Source of the DNA: Dryomyza anilis
Taxonomy: Eukaryota > Arthropoda > Insecta > Diptera > Dryomyzidae
NCBI GenBank assembly: GCA_951804985.1
Contig: OX638132.1
Coordinates: forward strand, 92,074,696-92,138,695
Direction of reading: 5' to 3'
DNA: 64,000 nt
The stretch's first letter is position 1. Every line of letters begins with the position of its first letter. Shown here in pieces: positions 11,397 to 23,699 of this stretch. The position numbers were made by a program, and so were the translations under genes. Under the pieces are notes generated by a model. The model ran no database searches, was not told the DNA's origin, and worked only from the letters and a program-made list of their open reading frames with translations.

Positions 11397-11921
11397 TTGG
11401 GGCTGTGCGATTAATCAATTAATCGAAATCTTGTGTAATCAGAATCTTGATTAATTTATTAATCATTTAATCATTTAATCGATACCCTGATTAATCATTT
11501 AATCGATACCCTGATTAATCATTTAATCGATACACTGATTAATTATTTAATCGATACCCTGATTAATCAAAACTCTGATCAATAAAAATGTTGATTAATT
11601 GAAAATGAAACAATATTATTCAACAACTTTTGAACATTTTGTCAGCTTAAAGAAAGTGAAAATTTATTTTTAAAATAATTAAAAAATAAAAGGAATTGTT
11701 TAAATTGTTTAAGAAACATGTATTAAAGTATTTTTAAATATTAGGCGACACAGAACTTAATTAATTAAAAATTCGGATTAATTCAAATGCTGATTAATCT
11801 AAAAAGCACAGTTTTGATTAATCAGAAACCTCATTAATTGATAAATCAATGTTCTGATTAATTGAAAATTTTGATTAATCAATTAATCACAAATTGATTA
11901 ATCGATTAATCCCACAGCCTA
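11397..11921. mobile_element. Non-autonomous hAT-like element with ATTAATC repeats
   Basis: The ends are inverted: GGCTGTGCGATTAATCAATT on the left and GATTAATCCCACAGCC on the right. About four 24-bp tandem units built on ATTTAATCGATACCCTG lie at 11460-11570, and ATTAATC motifs crowd both subterminal regions. No clear target duplication was found. It sits inside decayed Helentron-like sequence (11258-11396 and 11985-12200). hAT assignment is an inference from end shape and subterminal repeats. Confidence 0.6.
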
Positions 11922-12785
11922 CTATATATTAATATAAAAGAGTTGAAGAAAATGTAGAATTCTGCCGACTTCCGTAGATTTTAGTGCTATATGAGCAATT
12001 TTATACAAAAGTGCACAGATCACAGGTGATAATAGATCAATCATAACTATTTTAAATAACAAACAGCATGGGCATACAAGTTATTTAATTTCTGAGTTTC
12101 ATTGAACTACCTTTTCTTTGTTTCTTGTAAATGTAATTTCAACAGACAGATTGACTGTTAGACGGACATCGTTAAATATACTTAGGAAACGACACACAGC
12201 TCGGAGTTTCAATCGAATGACAAAAATGAAACACTCCGAAAAATAAACAATACTTCAATATTAATATCAATCATTTGTACAATTAATATACATAATTCAA
12301 TAGAATATAAAGGTGATCAAATCAATCTGAGGGTTGCCAGAAATTATAGATTTAGAACGTAAAATTAAGATAAATACCAAACTTCAACTACTTAACTAAC
12401 AAAATTTCAGACATAGAAGTTTATGAAGTATAAAACATGAAGTACAACACTGGATTTGCAATGGGTCAGAAAAGGCATGGTTCGTAGCTCACCCTTTTTC
12501 GAAAATGGCAATCTTCAATAATTTGGAAAAACTTCCATCGTGTAGGAGATATTCAAATGATTACGTAATGACAAGACAACATTTTTTTTGTTGATAATCT
12601 ATTCTATTACTATTCGTTGAAATCATAGCAGACTCCGAACCAGTAGAATTTAGCTTTTCGAATACAAACAAAATCAGACAGAAGAGTCAAATTGATACAA
12701 AATATGATTCCAGTATATCGAAATATAAATCAATAATTAAAAGTTTGACAAAAAAATCGGATTTCAACACTGAAATAACATTTGT

Positions 12786-12845
12786 TGTGTGTCTTCGGAA
12801 TCGAACCCTGTATATTGCAAACATAGTTTACCACGGTGTGCAATT
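12786..12845 (-). repeat. tRNA-like remnant with box B
   Basis: The minus strand contains ACAGGGTTCGATTCCGAAG, an excellent RNA polymerase III box B, and a GTGGTAAACTATG stretch that could be a decayed box A. Arms do not close into a cloverleaf. It is probably a SINE head or tRNA relic. Confidence 0.35.
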
Positions 12846-14217
12846 ATTTCAATATAAATCGATGCTATTACTCAAATAGTTTTAACATATTGTACAAAGT
12901 ATTTTGATTGCAATTATTACAAAAAATAAAAACTTAAATAACCTATACAAACAATTAATAAATTTAAATATTAACAAATATATTTTTTTTTAAATAACAC
13001 GCATACATTTTTATTTTAAACAAAAAAAAATGTATTTTAATTTTTTTTATCAAACCATATTTCAACAATTATGACTTTATATATTGCAATATAGCTAGTA
13101 TAAAAAATTGAAACAAAAAATACTTCAAACAACATTAAACTCAATAATAATAAAAAAAAACCAAACTGAAAAACTAAAAACCAAATGTGTCAACAATAAA
13201 AGTGCCACGCAAATTGCTATTAATTAATTATTATGGAATTCGTTAGACTATTTTAAATACTTATATTTTATGGTTTTATGCTCTGATAATAATCGATTTT
13301 AAATAAAATACAATTTTGCCAAAAATGCCAACGACTAACATTTGTAATTTAGAAATACTGAACAATATTTTAATAATAAATAGTAAATGTTGGATAAAAT
13401 TTAATATATTGCTTAATTAGGCGTAAAGAATTTATAAATTAAATATTTGTTATAATTTGTTGTAAAATCGGGTTATTTATTTAGACTGTTATTTTATTTA
13501 CAATTAATATTATTATTTATTTTAGAATTTGTGAAAAATAATAAATATTAATATAATTTCACAAACTAATACATTAGACAATTTGAAATACTATTTGATT
13601 CGGACAATGGCAATATTTGTATTGAATGCAGCCATAAATCTACCACTTTCCGAAAATCTACATTTAAAATTCCACAAATTATGTCAAACTTCTTTGGGTA
13701 GTATTACTTACTAAACATACAATTTTAAATCGCCATTTACGTATTACGTTTATACTTATTCAATTTTCAAAATTTCAAATTAAATTATATTTTAAAAATC
13801 ACCAACTATTTCCAATTAGTTTAAAATTGTTCCATGTTATATTAAATTTATTTATTTGAGATTTTTTCTATATAAATATTAGCGATATTTTTCAAATATT
13901 TCCGACTTTTTCGGTTATTTCCAACAAGCATAATTTTATTCTATGTGTCCGACATGTCTTTTTTTTTAATAGGTTTTACTAGATTAGCCATAAGAGGTGT
14001 TTTTTTTGACATACGTAAACATCCTCACATCCCCCCTTCCATGCGCAGTTCCGACCATCAAGTATACCATTCCAATCGATATCGTTGTGAGATCTATACT
14101 TGAGAATTCACACGTTATCGGATATTTTCTTAAAGTGATATTCTTGGTACAAGACATTTTACGAAATCGAATCGATGCTTAAAATATAAATATCATTTCT
14201 TGTTAAACAGTGTGAAT

Positions 14218-15456
14218 TAGAGATGGGCATGTGAGCGTGATTCACGTGAATCACTCACAATCACGCATGATTGTGACTGAATCCTAATTTTGCTCACGTG
14301 ATTGTGAGTGAGTGTGAGTAGACCAAAAAAGACCGTGAGTGAGTGTGCGTGAGTACAATTTTTTCGTGAGTGAGTGTGAGTGAATCAAATATTTCATAAA
14401 ATAAAAAAATCTCACTTTTAATATTTTGCGATTTTTATATATTTTTGCTGAACTTCAGAACAAGTAGGGCCATGCCTTGAACTCTAAAGGCTTTGGGAAT
14501 GCGGCTGCCCACTATTCAGAGTTATAATAAATCAAACCCTTGATAACCGACCGTAAAATACCCACCCCTCTTCAACTCAGAATAAGTTACAAGGTTCAGT
14601 CAACAATTGATCTAACCCCCTGCAAACCGGCAGTACTTAGTATGGGCTAGTCAATTTTGATGGGGTCATGTCAATAGTTTTTGCTTGGTTTCATACGACC
14701 GTTCATGAAAATGGACATAGAACCCTTTTTTTCGATGTACCCATTTTTGTAAAAAGTTGAATTTTTCAATATCAACTATACATGATAACTCTGTATTGAC
14801 TTTCTTTTGTTTATTAGGTTTAGTTTGTTCGATAGGTTCGTGTGCGGTTCCATAGGTTCGTCTGGGGTCCCGTTTTTATTCGAGTTATAAATGTAGTAAA
14901 CAAAAAAATAGTTCTTCCCAAAGTCAATTCATCGCTAGTAAATTCTACACCGTACTATTTGTTCATTGATAATTCTTTTCCAGAGATAATTTTTCCAGGG
15001 ACAATTCTCGAAGATTTTAAGAGAATTCTTCACCTGAGAATTATCCTTCGAGGCAATTTTTACATTTTTATATGACTAGTACATCGAAGGTCTTTTACAT
15101 TTCCATCTCCGTTAAAAATTGAAATCCCTAACATCATTACATCATTATTGCGTTTGAAATATGTAGGTTGTATTAGAGGTGCCACGCTCAATCGACCAAT
15201 CTCACCAACATATACAAATGAAATATGTCTTTTTATGCATTCTGAAAACAATAGCAAAAAACCACGTGATTCAGCGTGATTCACGTGAATCACGCGTGAT
15301 CACGCGTGATTGTGATTGAATCTTAATTTTACTCACGTGATTGTGAGTGAGTGTGAGTAGAGCAAAAAATGTCGTGAGTGAGTGTGCGTGATTAGAAAAA
15401 TTCTTTCATGAGCGTGAGTGAGTGTGAGTCAAAACTCACTCACGTGCCCATCTCTA
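14218..15456. mobile_element. Non-autonomous hAT element with perfect 8-bp target duplication
   Basis: The terminal inverted repeats TAGAGATGGGCAYGTGAG (18 bp, one mismatch) are flanked by the direct repeat GTGTGAAT at 14210-14217 and 15457-15464, the 8-bp duplication diagnostic of hAT insertion. Both subterminal regions (14230-14390 and 15265-15440) are packed with GTGAGTGAGTGTGAG repeats and GATTCACGTGAATCAC palindromes, the usual layout of transposase binding sites. The 1,239-bp body encodes no transposase. It contains a piece of the 15-bp array family at 14945-15065, so it captured or was invaded by another repeat. Confidence 0.9.
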
Positions 15457-15869
15457 GTGTGAATGTACTACAAAATTTAAATACCATTAAGCTAAGAGAT
15501 TGTTTTATCGAAATGTATTAGAGAAAGTTCGGGTGGGACTTCACAAAAAATGTCTTTTTTTATAAAAGGTGTTTATTGAAAGAATTGACTAAAAATCGGA
15601 TTTGCATTTTAGAACTGTTGTTAGATAACATTTTGAGATTTTAGCATTTTTACAGAGTAAATTTCAGGTACAAGTTACGTCTCATATCAAAAATGCTCTA
15701 AGTCTCTAAAGTCTGTTAAACCAAAGTCACAAGCTCTTGTCAAAACAAGGTCTTAGTTCAGTATATCGTAAAAAAAGTAAAATTTAAAGTATTGTTACAC
15801 TCGACATTAAAATTAAAAACGTGTATTCATTTGGTTATCCACGTCCGTTATTGTCCGTCAATTCTTGAT

Positions 15870-16020
15870 CAGTGTGACCTCCTATGTTCATTTAGATCTA
15901 TCTGCCTGTCTGTTTCTCTGTCTGCAAGTATGTTTAAATCACGATTAAAAGAAAACTTGATGAGTTAGATCAATTTAATTCCGATGTTAGATTACTTATA
16001 TATCTACGCTATCTGGTATA
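15870..16020 (-). repeat. Helentron/DINE-like fragment
   Basis: A partial decayed copy in reverse orientation: GTGACCTCCTATG, CTGCCTGTCTGTTTCTCTGT, then AGATTACTTATATATCTACG, in the same order as in copy B at 22204-22967. Confidence 0.6.
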
Positions 16021-16559
16021 AAAAATGGTAATGATTGTTGCATTTTTTGTGTCAACATCAATATCCACATTAAAAAGACATTTTTTTATACTCATGATAA
16101 TAAAGCATTGAAAACTAAATAAAATAAAAATAGCCTGGCATCTCTATTATACAACTAAAAAAGAAGAAAACTGCAAAAGCATTTCTTGGTGAGCGTGAGT
16201 AAAATGATTACAAAATAATAGCCAAACGCCTATTATAAGCCACACCGAATTTTTCAATAATGCTACATAAAAAAGATGAACTTTATGCTTTTATCTATTA
16301 AATTCCTGAATGCTGTAAAGCGCAAAGCAGCGCAATGTCCTGGTTTTAAAACCGACGACATTTTGATGGATGAGTGCGGGCTTGTAACGGCATTTCTTAT
16401 ATTTAATTATTTTAATGAAAGCGCTTCATGCCATTTATGCAAAATTCATTTAATTCTCCAAATGGTTACAGCAGAAGAAGAACCCATTGACCGCATAAAA
16501 AGAAAAACCAGGCAGGCAAGAATATCTGACCCGACTGTCGAATCCATTTAATCTAATGT

Positions 16560-17960
16560 TGACGTTGTGTCGACAACGACGACGCTGCCGACAACATACG
16601 CTTAAATAAGTTGTGTCGGCCGACGAAAGAATGCTACGTATGGGGTGGGGCTACGTTCAGACGAATGGTACATTTCGCACATGGCAGTGTTCATGACTTT
16701 GTCAATGGCAGGTCATCGTTTGGTTACACGGGGGAAAAATTGTCTATGGATGGGTGTTGTTCGTTGCTAAAAGGGCGCGCTGATTTGTATACAACGAAGC
16801 TGCCTTTTTTTTGGGGGGGATTAAATTTGAAAACTGAATAAATCTCTGTACATGTCACAGTGAGATATTCTTTTGGGACGCAAATGTGCGGACAGTTCAT
16901 GGGACGGACACATGTGTTCTTGCTCATGCGGCCCCGTTTTTCAAATATTTCACTCACTCACTCGGATAGCTGCTGATTTTGGTGCAGGAAGAGTGAGTGT
17001 CTGAGTGCTCTGCGGGGAAGACAATTGTGCAGCTGATGATGGGATTCGTTTATTTTTTATTTTTTTGATATTCCGAGTGCTACGTTCTTTAGGAATTTAT
17101 CTTCCTGTTGGTGCACCGCAGCGTTCGGTAGCGCTTGCTTCAAATGAATTCGTGTGGGCAGTAGCGTCTGGTCGCAAGGAGGAGTCACTCTCACTGTGAG
17201 TGTGGTGGCTGCAAGTTATTTCAATTAAACACAACTACTACGGATGCAATTTCTCAGCGCCACACCAAAGGCACGACACGACATGGGTCGTACAGCGTAC
17301 AACGAGCCATGTCCATATCCTGCCCTGCCGGCTGTTGCTCTTCTCGTTGCTCCGCACTCTGCTAAACTCTCGAATATTAATATTATAATAAAAATAAAAG
17401 TTTTTCCGAAAGTTGTTGACATTACGGTTGGAGGAACTCCGAATTAATCTGAGTGAAGTGTTTGTGTGTGTGTGTGTGCGAGAGTGAGCGTGAGGTGCAT
17501 AGTGGCACAGTGCGGTGCGTTGTGTTGCTCTGGTATGGCCTCAGTCATCTGCATATTAAGTGCTTGTCCTCCGAGTTGCGGTTGTTGCAGTTGCTCTCTG
17601 TCGACTTGTAACTCTTCTTGTGCTTGTTCTTCTTTCTGTTGTTGTTTTTGTTACTGTTGCGGCTGGTAATTGTTGACATTAAAGTGTGGCAGTAGTCGCA
17701 GCTGCTGCATGTGTAGCGCATTCAGTTCCGTTGACTTTTGGCGCGCGCACCATGACGTGGCGGCTGCTCGTTGGGGCGGTGCACATGATGTTGACGTCCT
17801 GTGCCATGTCAGCGCGGCGTGCATTTAATTTCAACTCGGATGCAACGTCATAAAAATGAAAACTAAAAAAAATGTACCAAAAAAACATGCTAAACCTTTG
17901 CATGATAGATTTGTGTGCTGCCTTGGCATCCATTAAAAAAATTAAAACAAACATTAGAAA
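16560..17960. other. GC-richer island inside the beat intron
   Basis: A mosaic of short GC-rich blocks with no consistent reading frame. It includes a GT microsatellite (17457-17480), a T/G/C-rich tract that gives a spurious Cys-rich frame (17560-17670), and local palindromes such as GTTGTGTCGACAACG at 16565-16580. Possible regulatory DNA. Confidence 0.3.
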
Positions 17961-18558
17961 ATTATTCGCACACGCATTAGTGCGGTTCGGCGGTCAGCGG
18001 CACGGCACACATATGGATCCATGTAATTTGGGTTTTCATTCATTATGTTTCCGCGAAGTCGCATTTACAATTTCTGAAAGTATAATTAAAATGTTATGGA
18101 ATACGATGATCAAAGAACTACTCGATTTAAGAAACAGAAATATTTAAAAATTTTTAATGTGAGCCAAAAATAATTGCAGTATTAAAAAAATATATATTTC
18201 TTAACAGTTTTGCATACTTAAAAAAGAGGTTAACCCATTGAATACTTATCACAAATTTCCTTATTATAATTTTGAAAATTCACATTGCCAATATTACCCA
18301 TGATTAATCGAAAAATCTACCTCCTATAAAAAATTTAACATATTAGGGAAGTCATGGTAAGGGCCAGAACATGTTTATAATTTATAATTTAACCGTTATA
18401 TATTTTAAGCGGTTTATAATTTAACTGTTCGGATTATAATAAAAAATATAATTTTGAACATAATTTAATTTGCACTAGCGCAATAATGTTTTTTTTATCA
18501 TTTTTTTATAATATTTATAATTATTCAAATTGGTGCGAAAATTGGGTTTACGGAAAAC

Positions 18559-19034
18559 TGTTCTACAAGTTCGTATCTCTAGATTGTGTACAAAATAAAA
18601 ACACAGTTTTAAGTATAACAAATAACTTTATTAATTCACTTTAATAAACAACTTAACTAATAACAAATTATAACAACTGCTGCTGATTTCCACTATTTAA
18701 CTTGACATTGTTCTCACACGAGATGCACTCGACCACTTTCCAATCACTACTAAAGTGCTGAGTCTCAGATGCGGCGCCCTTATATACTGGATGCAACAGT
18801 TCGACATGTTTCGAAAAGCTTCGACATGTTTCGAGAACCTTCTGCTCGTTTCGTGAATGACGCATGCTATTGGCATCTCATTCGCTCTTATGTGTTTCTA
18901 ATACGCTGTTCTTCTATCTCTTTCTCGCACATTGCCTCAGTGCGCTGAATGATCTTCCTTCTCTTTCTAACACATTGCTTAGTGCGCTGAATTGTGTTGA
19001 GTCTCAGAGGAGCAAATTACCTCTGTTCGTAACA
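18559..19034 (-). mobile_element. Solo LTR of an LTR retrotransposon
   Basis: Read on the minus strand it starts TGTTACGAACAG and ends GTAGAACA, giving the short inverted TGTT...AACA ends of an LTR. U3 carries two tandem copies of about 44 bases (ATTCAGCGCACT...AGAAAGAGA, 18908-18997) and two copies of TCGAAACATGTCGAA. A TATA box (minus TATATAAG, 18779-18786) is followed by GGCGCCGCATCTGAGACTC. A poly(A) signal AATAAA lies at 18627-18632 on the minus strand. No internal gag-pol and no second LTR are seen nearby. Flanks show no matching target duplication, so recombination or decay is possible. Superfamily not assigned. Confidence 0.75.
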
Positions 19035-19035
19035 A

Positions 19036-19366
19036 TAAAGGGTTTTTCAATAAGAGGGGTGCAAAAGTTTTTTTTAAGGGACGCTATAAAAGTAGATCTA
19101 CAGGGACAGCAAACGACGCCATATTTCTTGCCGTTTTTCGACATTTCTCTTCAGTAAGGTTTGCCATTTCATGATGGAAAGATATACGAGCCAACAACGA
19201 ATCGAAATTATTAAAATTTACTACCGAAATTCGAATTCGTATATCTTTCCAACATGAAATGGCAAACAGTACTGAAGAGAAATGTCAAAAGAGCGGCAAG
19301 AAATATGGCGTCGTTTGCTGTCCCTGTCGCTCTACTTTTGTAGCGTCCCATTTGAAAAATCCTTTA
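19036..19366. mobile_element. Snap-back Tc1/mariner-derived element (two 5' ends head to head)
   Basis: TA dinucleotides flank arms of about 150 bases that are inverted copies: GACGCTATAAAAGTAGA / TCTACTTTTGTAGCGTC, GGGACAGCAAACGACGCC / GGCGTCGTTTGCTGTCCC and so on. At the centre the left arm enters an open frame at 19174 reading MERYTSQQRIEIIKIYYRNS, the N-terminal helix-turn-helix start typical of mariner-type transposases. The frame then runs into the inverted copy. The element is therefore a palindromic derivative of the 5' end of a mariner, not an active gene. It lies 1 base from the solo LTR. Confidence 0.85.
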
Positions 19367-20059
19367 TATAATACTGATAATGTGAATTCTAATTTCGTTT
19401 CTAATTTGTTGGACAACGAATCAATATCTACAAAGCCTGAAATATTGTTCTAGACAGTTTAAAAATATTAAATAAATTTAACTGAAGACGGGGCAATTTC
19501 AATGTGGTTCCAAAATTGTATTGAGCACATTTTCAAATTATTATTGAATACTAAAAACGATGATTTATACATCAAAACGACATTGTTTTTACCTCGTTTT
19601 CTTTGCTGCGTTATTTTAAAATGGTTTAAACTTAAAAAAAAAGTTAGTAATTTTTATTTCAATTGAAATTTGTTTTTAAAAATTGTATATTGCATGAAAT
19701 ATGAAGTGTACCGGAAACGTATTGTAACTGATTTTATTCCGAAAGAGTATATTTAATGCTAAAAGTTGTCGGGCATCATCTCAAAGAAGCACGTAAAACA
19801 ATGCTTAAAATACGCAAAGATTTAAAATTCCTGCAAAAGAGTGAACTGTGGTACATATCGCAAAAGTTTCCCCCATTTTAAGCAAATATTTTGCACAGAT
19901 TCCCCTTCAACATAGTACATAGTATTATATTTAATTTATCAGATTAGTTTTGGCGAATGGATATGTTGAGCATAATATAAATATTCGTTTCTTTTAGTGC
20001 AGGAAAAGCGAAAAATATAATAAATTAGTAAACGCCTGGAATGGCGCAAAATAGTTGAA

Positions 20060-20420
20060 TAAAATGGAACTTTTTGCCCAGTACCAGTGACATGCAAGAA
20101 GGAACAAACGGACGACGGACGACGAATTCATATCGCATGCAGTCAGTTCTGCCGCATCGCACCGCACCGCACCGGAAGCCACTCATTTACTTAATTCGTG
20201 GCCTCTTTGGAGGATGTGTGCGAACGCGCTCATATCCTAAAATTCGGGCAATAAGGAAGAGACGACTGACATTCGAGCGACGGGCTGGAACGGAACCAAG
20301 TGAATGAGAATGAACAAACGAATGGGAGGTGGATGGGAGAATGGGCAGGCGAGCGAACGGATGATGGTACGGATAGTCGTAGATTCGCCCGGCGCACTGT
20401 GGTTCAGAAGGCACTTTTTC
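20060..20420. other. GC-richer island inside the beat intron
   Basis: Contains ATCGCACCGCACCGCACCGG (20156-20175), a motif echoed at 26575-26595, and ACGGACGACGGACGACG. No coherent frame. Confidence 0.3.
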
Positions 20421-21287
20421 GTCTCATAAATTTGTAGCTTTTATTGGACAAAATGTTGGATTAGTTAGCAGCACCTAGCAGTTGTGGGCGGAATTGGAAA
20501 CGGGGAGTGGCACTTTTGACTAATGAAAGTTTTTCTGTAACTTATGTGTTTTAAAAGTTAAATAAATGAAACTTTGGATTTATTTAATTAATGTTTATAT
20601 CTTGAGATAGTAAAAAAAAATGGATGGAATCGGAAAAGGGCGTGGCACTATTATAATTGTATTTTATACAAAATATAATCGTTTTATGATTGTGAAAATT
20701 CAAAGATTTATCTTTCTAAACGATAAATTTCATCTAAAGTATTTATGGAACGTAAATGCGGTTTATGACCCACAGTGTGACGCGTCGCTCTGCTGCGGCA
20801 TGCGTTTTAATAATTTATCCTGCATGCAGAGCGGGTCAGAGGACGGCTATGTGAAAAGCGGAACTAGTGAATACTAGAATCGACTGAGCGCACGAGCAAC
20901 TGAACGAACAAACGAACGAACGACGCTAGATCTTCTGAAATTAAAAGTTCTCTGCTTTGGCGCTTTGCATTCCGGATGCGCACACATAATTCATAGTTGT
21001 TGTTCTTGTATTTTGTTGATGGCATTGCGTTGTATGTTCGCTGTAGTTTTAGTTGTTTTTGTTGTATCAAAGAATTATTGCTACTTTTCATATATGAACA
21101 ACATTTTTTGGAATTTTTAATAATAATTAGTAAAAGATTTTAATTTAAATGAAATATAAAAAAAAAAAAATATTATAAGAATTTGATATAATTTATTATT
21201 TTCAGTTAAAATTTTCATTTTTAAAGGAAAATTATAATGAATATATTTTTATATATAAAACATTATAATAGAAGTTTAAAATTTTTG

Positions 21288-21747
21288 CATGTGGCCTGTG
21301 GTCATTAGCCTTGCACTTCAAAATTGATGTCCTTAAAAAGGACCCTTTTTAAAATTCTTAAAAAAATCGTAAATTTTCTATAATTTATTATAAATGTTCA
21401 AGCAAAATTTCAAGATTGTATTTTGATGGCATCATATTTTAATAAATAATTTTCTAAATTTTTATTTATTTTTTGTATAGAAAAAACATTTTTTTTTCTA
21501 CAGTAAAAGTTGTTATAATTCCCGAATATATATGTCACTTTTATTTCTAAAATGACGTCAGTTTTATCATATTGAATCTAGTTTTTGAGATACTGATTTT
21601 GGGATATGGTTTTTACGATTTTCGAAAAATGGTATATATCTCAAAAACTAGAGACAATTTGATGAAACTGACGCCATTTTGAAAACAACATATTTTTTTC
21701 AATACAATTTTGAAGTGCAAAGATAATGACCACGGGCCTCATGTTAA
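21288..21747. repeat. Foldback MITE with GTGGCCTGTGGTCATT ends
   Basis: GCATGTGGCCTGTGGTCATT...GCACTTCAAAATTG at the left recurs inverted as CAATTTTGAAGTGC...AATGACCACGGGCC at the right. Inner arms (21545-21600 and 21632-21690) are also inverted, sharing GACGTCAGTTTYATCA and CTAGTTTTTGAGATA. No coding capacity. Confidence 0.75.
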
Positions 21748-22203
21748 CGTTTAAAAGTTACAACTTAATTTTTCTAAAAGCTTGTTCTATTAGCTTTAAA
21801 AAGAGTAATTAACGGAGTTTCTAGCATTTCTAGTTCAAGATTTAAATATGAACAACCATACAAAAGTGATTTTTGGCACTTATTTTCCAACTTTGAGCCA
21901 CTGTATCTCTGGAAGTAGTGGTCGGAAAAAATAAAAAAAAAATTAACCTGTTAATGCATGTCTCGATACCCTTTATCAGTTGCCAAAAAAATTTCATTAA
22001 AATCGAAAAGGTAAAATCTCATATTTGACTTTTTTTTTGGTCGATTTGGTGTGGAATTGCCCATATATAATTTCAGTGAATATTTAAGATTGCTGATTAG
22101 TTTTTAGTATTAATTTTATTAAAAATACAAAATTTTTGTAAACATATTCATTTTTAGTGAACTTTTTCTAATAGTGAAATTATAAATGTTCACTATGAAT
22201 TTT

Positions 22204-22967
22204 TATACCCTACACTAAGAGTGAAAGGGTATATTCAGTTTGGTACGCCGTTTGTAACACCCAGAAGGAAGCATCTCCGGTATGGAAAAGTATATATATT
22301 CTTGATCAGCATGACCTCCTGAGTCGATTTAGCGATGTCCGTCTGTCCGTCTGTCTGTCCGTCTGTCCGTCTGTCTGTCCGTCTGTCCGTCCGTCTGTCT
22401 GTCTGTCTGTCCGTCTGTCTGTCTGTTGAAATCCCTAAGACTTTTAAAATTGAAGAGCTAGATAAATGAAACTTATAACTTAGATTACTAATATACCTAC
22501 GCTGTATGTGCGAAAAAATTGGCGAGATCGGTCCATTGTGACCTATGATCCGACCACTTATGTTCAAATACCTCATATAAAATTTACATATACAGATCAA
22601 TTTTACTGTATACGTGCTTAGGTAAACTTTGTTGGTCAAATATGTATTGACATCATGCTCAAATACATGATAATAATGTTTTCCGGCGAAAAGACTTGTG
22701 GTTCACCAAAAAAGAAATCGATATTCGGTACACCTACCCATATGTAAATATGGGTATCAAATGAATGGAAATTCTTCAGCGATTGAATGTTTGTAGTTAT
22801 TTTCAGGATTCGTATACCCTGGTGACCTATATATCACTTTGAATGGTAACCACACATATGTGTAGGGTATTTATAGTCGGCTTAGACCGACTATAATTTT
22901 GATAATCCGAACTATCATAATTACACCTACTTTAAAATTTCCCATGTGATCTAACCTTCCCAACTGG
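22204..22967 (-). mobile_element. Helentron/DINE-1-like element, copy B, near full length
   Basis: This is the most complete single copy in the window. The plus strand reads TATACCCTACACTAAGAGTG, AACACCCAGAAGGAAGC, CTTGATCAGCATGACCTCCT, a 100-base GTCYGTCY microsatellite (22336-22425), then the conserved body. A hairpin at 22872-22895 (stem TATAGTCGG / CCGACTATA) and an end near CCTTCCCAACTGG follow. There is no coding capacity; the long Thr/Asp/Arg frame is the microsatellite. Confidence 0.8.
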
Positions 22968-23067
22968 TTTTATTTTATATATATCTTAATTTTAAGTAAA
23001 TATTTTAGTGTATATTTTTGTTTTAAGATAACTTTTTTTGTCTTATTGATAATTGCAAATTTGAATG

Positions 23068-23281
23068 TACACCCAAAAAAAAACCTCAAATCCCATTAAA
23101 CTTGGTCAATAGGACAATTTAATAGTATACAAAAAATAAATCTTTTCATATAAACTCAATAGCAATGTCATAGTATTTTCTAGTATTTAATGGTATTTTC
23201 CGATTAAAATAATAATTTATCCTATTGACTATTTTTAATAGTAAAAAACTATTATTTATATAGTATTTTTTTCTGGGTGTA
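23068..23281. mobile_element. TA-flanked MITE, copy 1
   Basis: TA, then CACCCAAAAAAAAAC at the left and TTTTTTTCTGGGTG, then TA at the right. The 210-bp body is rich in AATAGTATT / AATACTATT palindromes and shares CCTATTGAC..TTTTTAATAG with the copy at 51693-51909. TA target choice suggests Tc1/mariner-type mobilisation. Confidence 0.8.
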
Positions 23282-23699
23282 CATTAGTGAACATTTGAAT
23301 TTTTAGTAAACATTTGAATTTTTAGTGAACATTTGCATGTTAGTAAATAATTTAATTATCAAGTAAAATTTTTAATTTCAATTAGCAGTTAAACTTTTAG
23401 TTTTTATTTTATTTTGTTAAGTTTTAGTAAACATTCATATTTTAATTGTAAATTGTAATACTGAAAAAGTTTTCAACTATTATTTATTATGCCCTGCATT
23501 TTTTTAGAAACGGGCCTAAAACTGACAGCATTTCATACAAACTATGCTTATGTCTGCTTAAAATGTTTTTTTCTCCCGGCATGGTTTGTGTTAATTTTTT
23601 ATAATAATCTTATAATAATTCTAATCGTAATCTCAATAAATTAATATTAAAAAAAACCTTCTAAGGGAAAACCAAATATTTGCTTAATTAATTTAATTT

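Noticed and set aside
17466..17669. Cys-rich 67-codon frame resembling a metallothionein-like protein
   Set aside because: Arises from a TGT/TGC-rich simple-sequence tract. No flanking gene signals.
22235..22639. 134-codon minus frame with Arg/Thr/Asp/Gln repeats
   Set aside because: Translation of the GTCY microsatellite of a DINE-like element.
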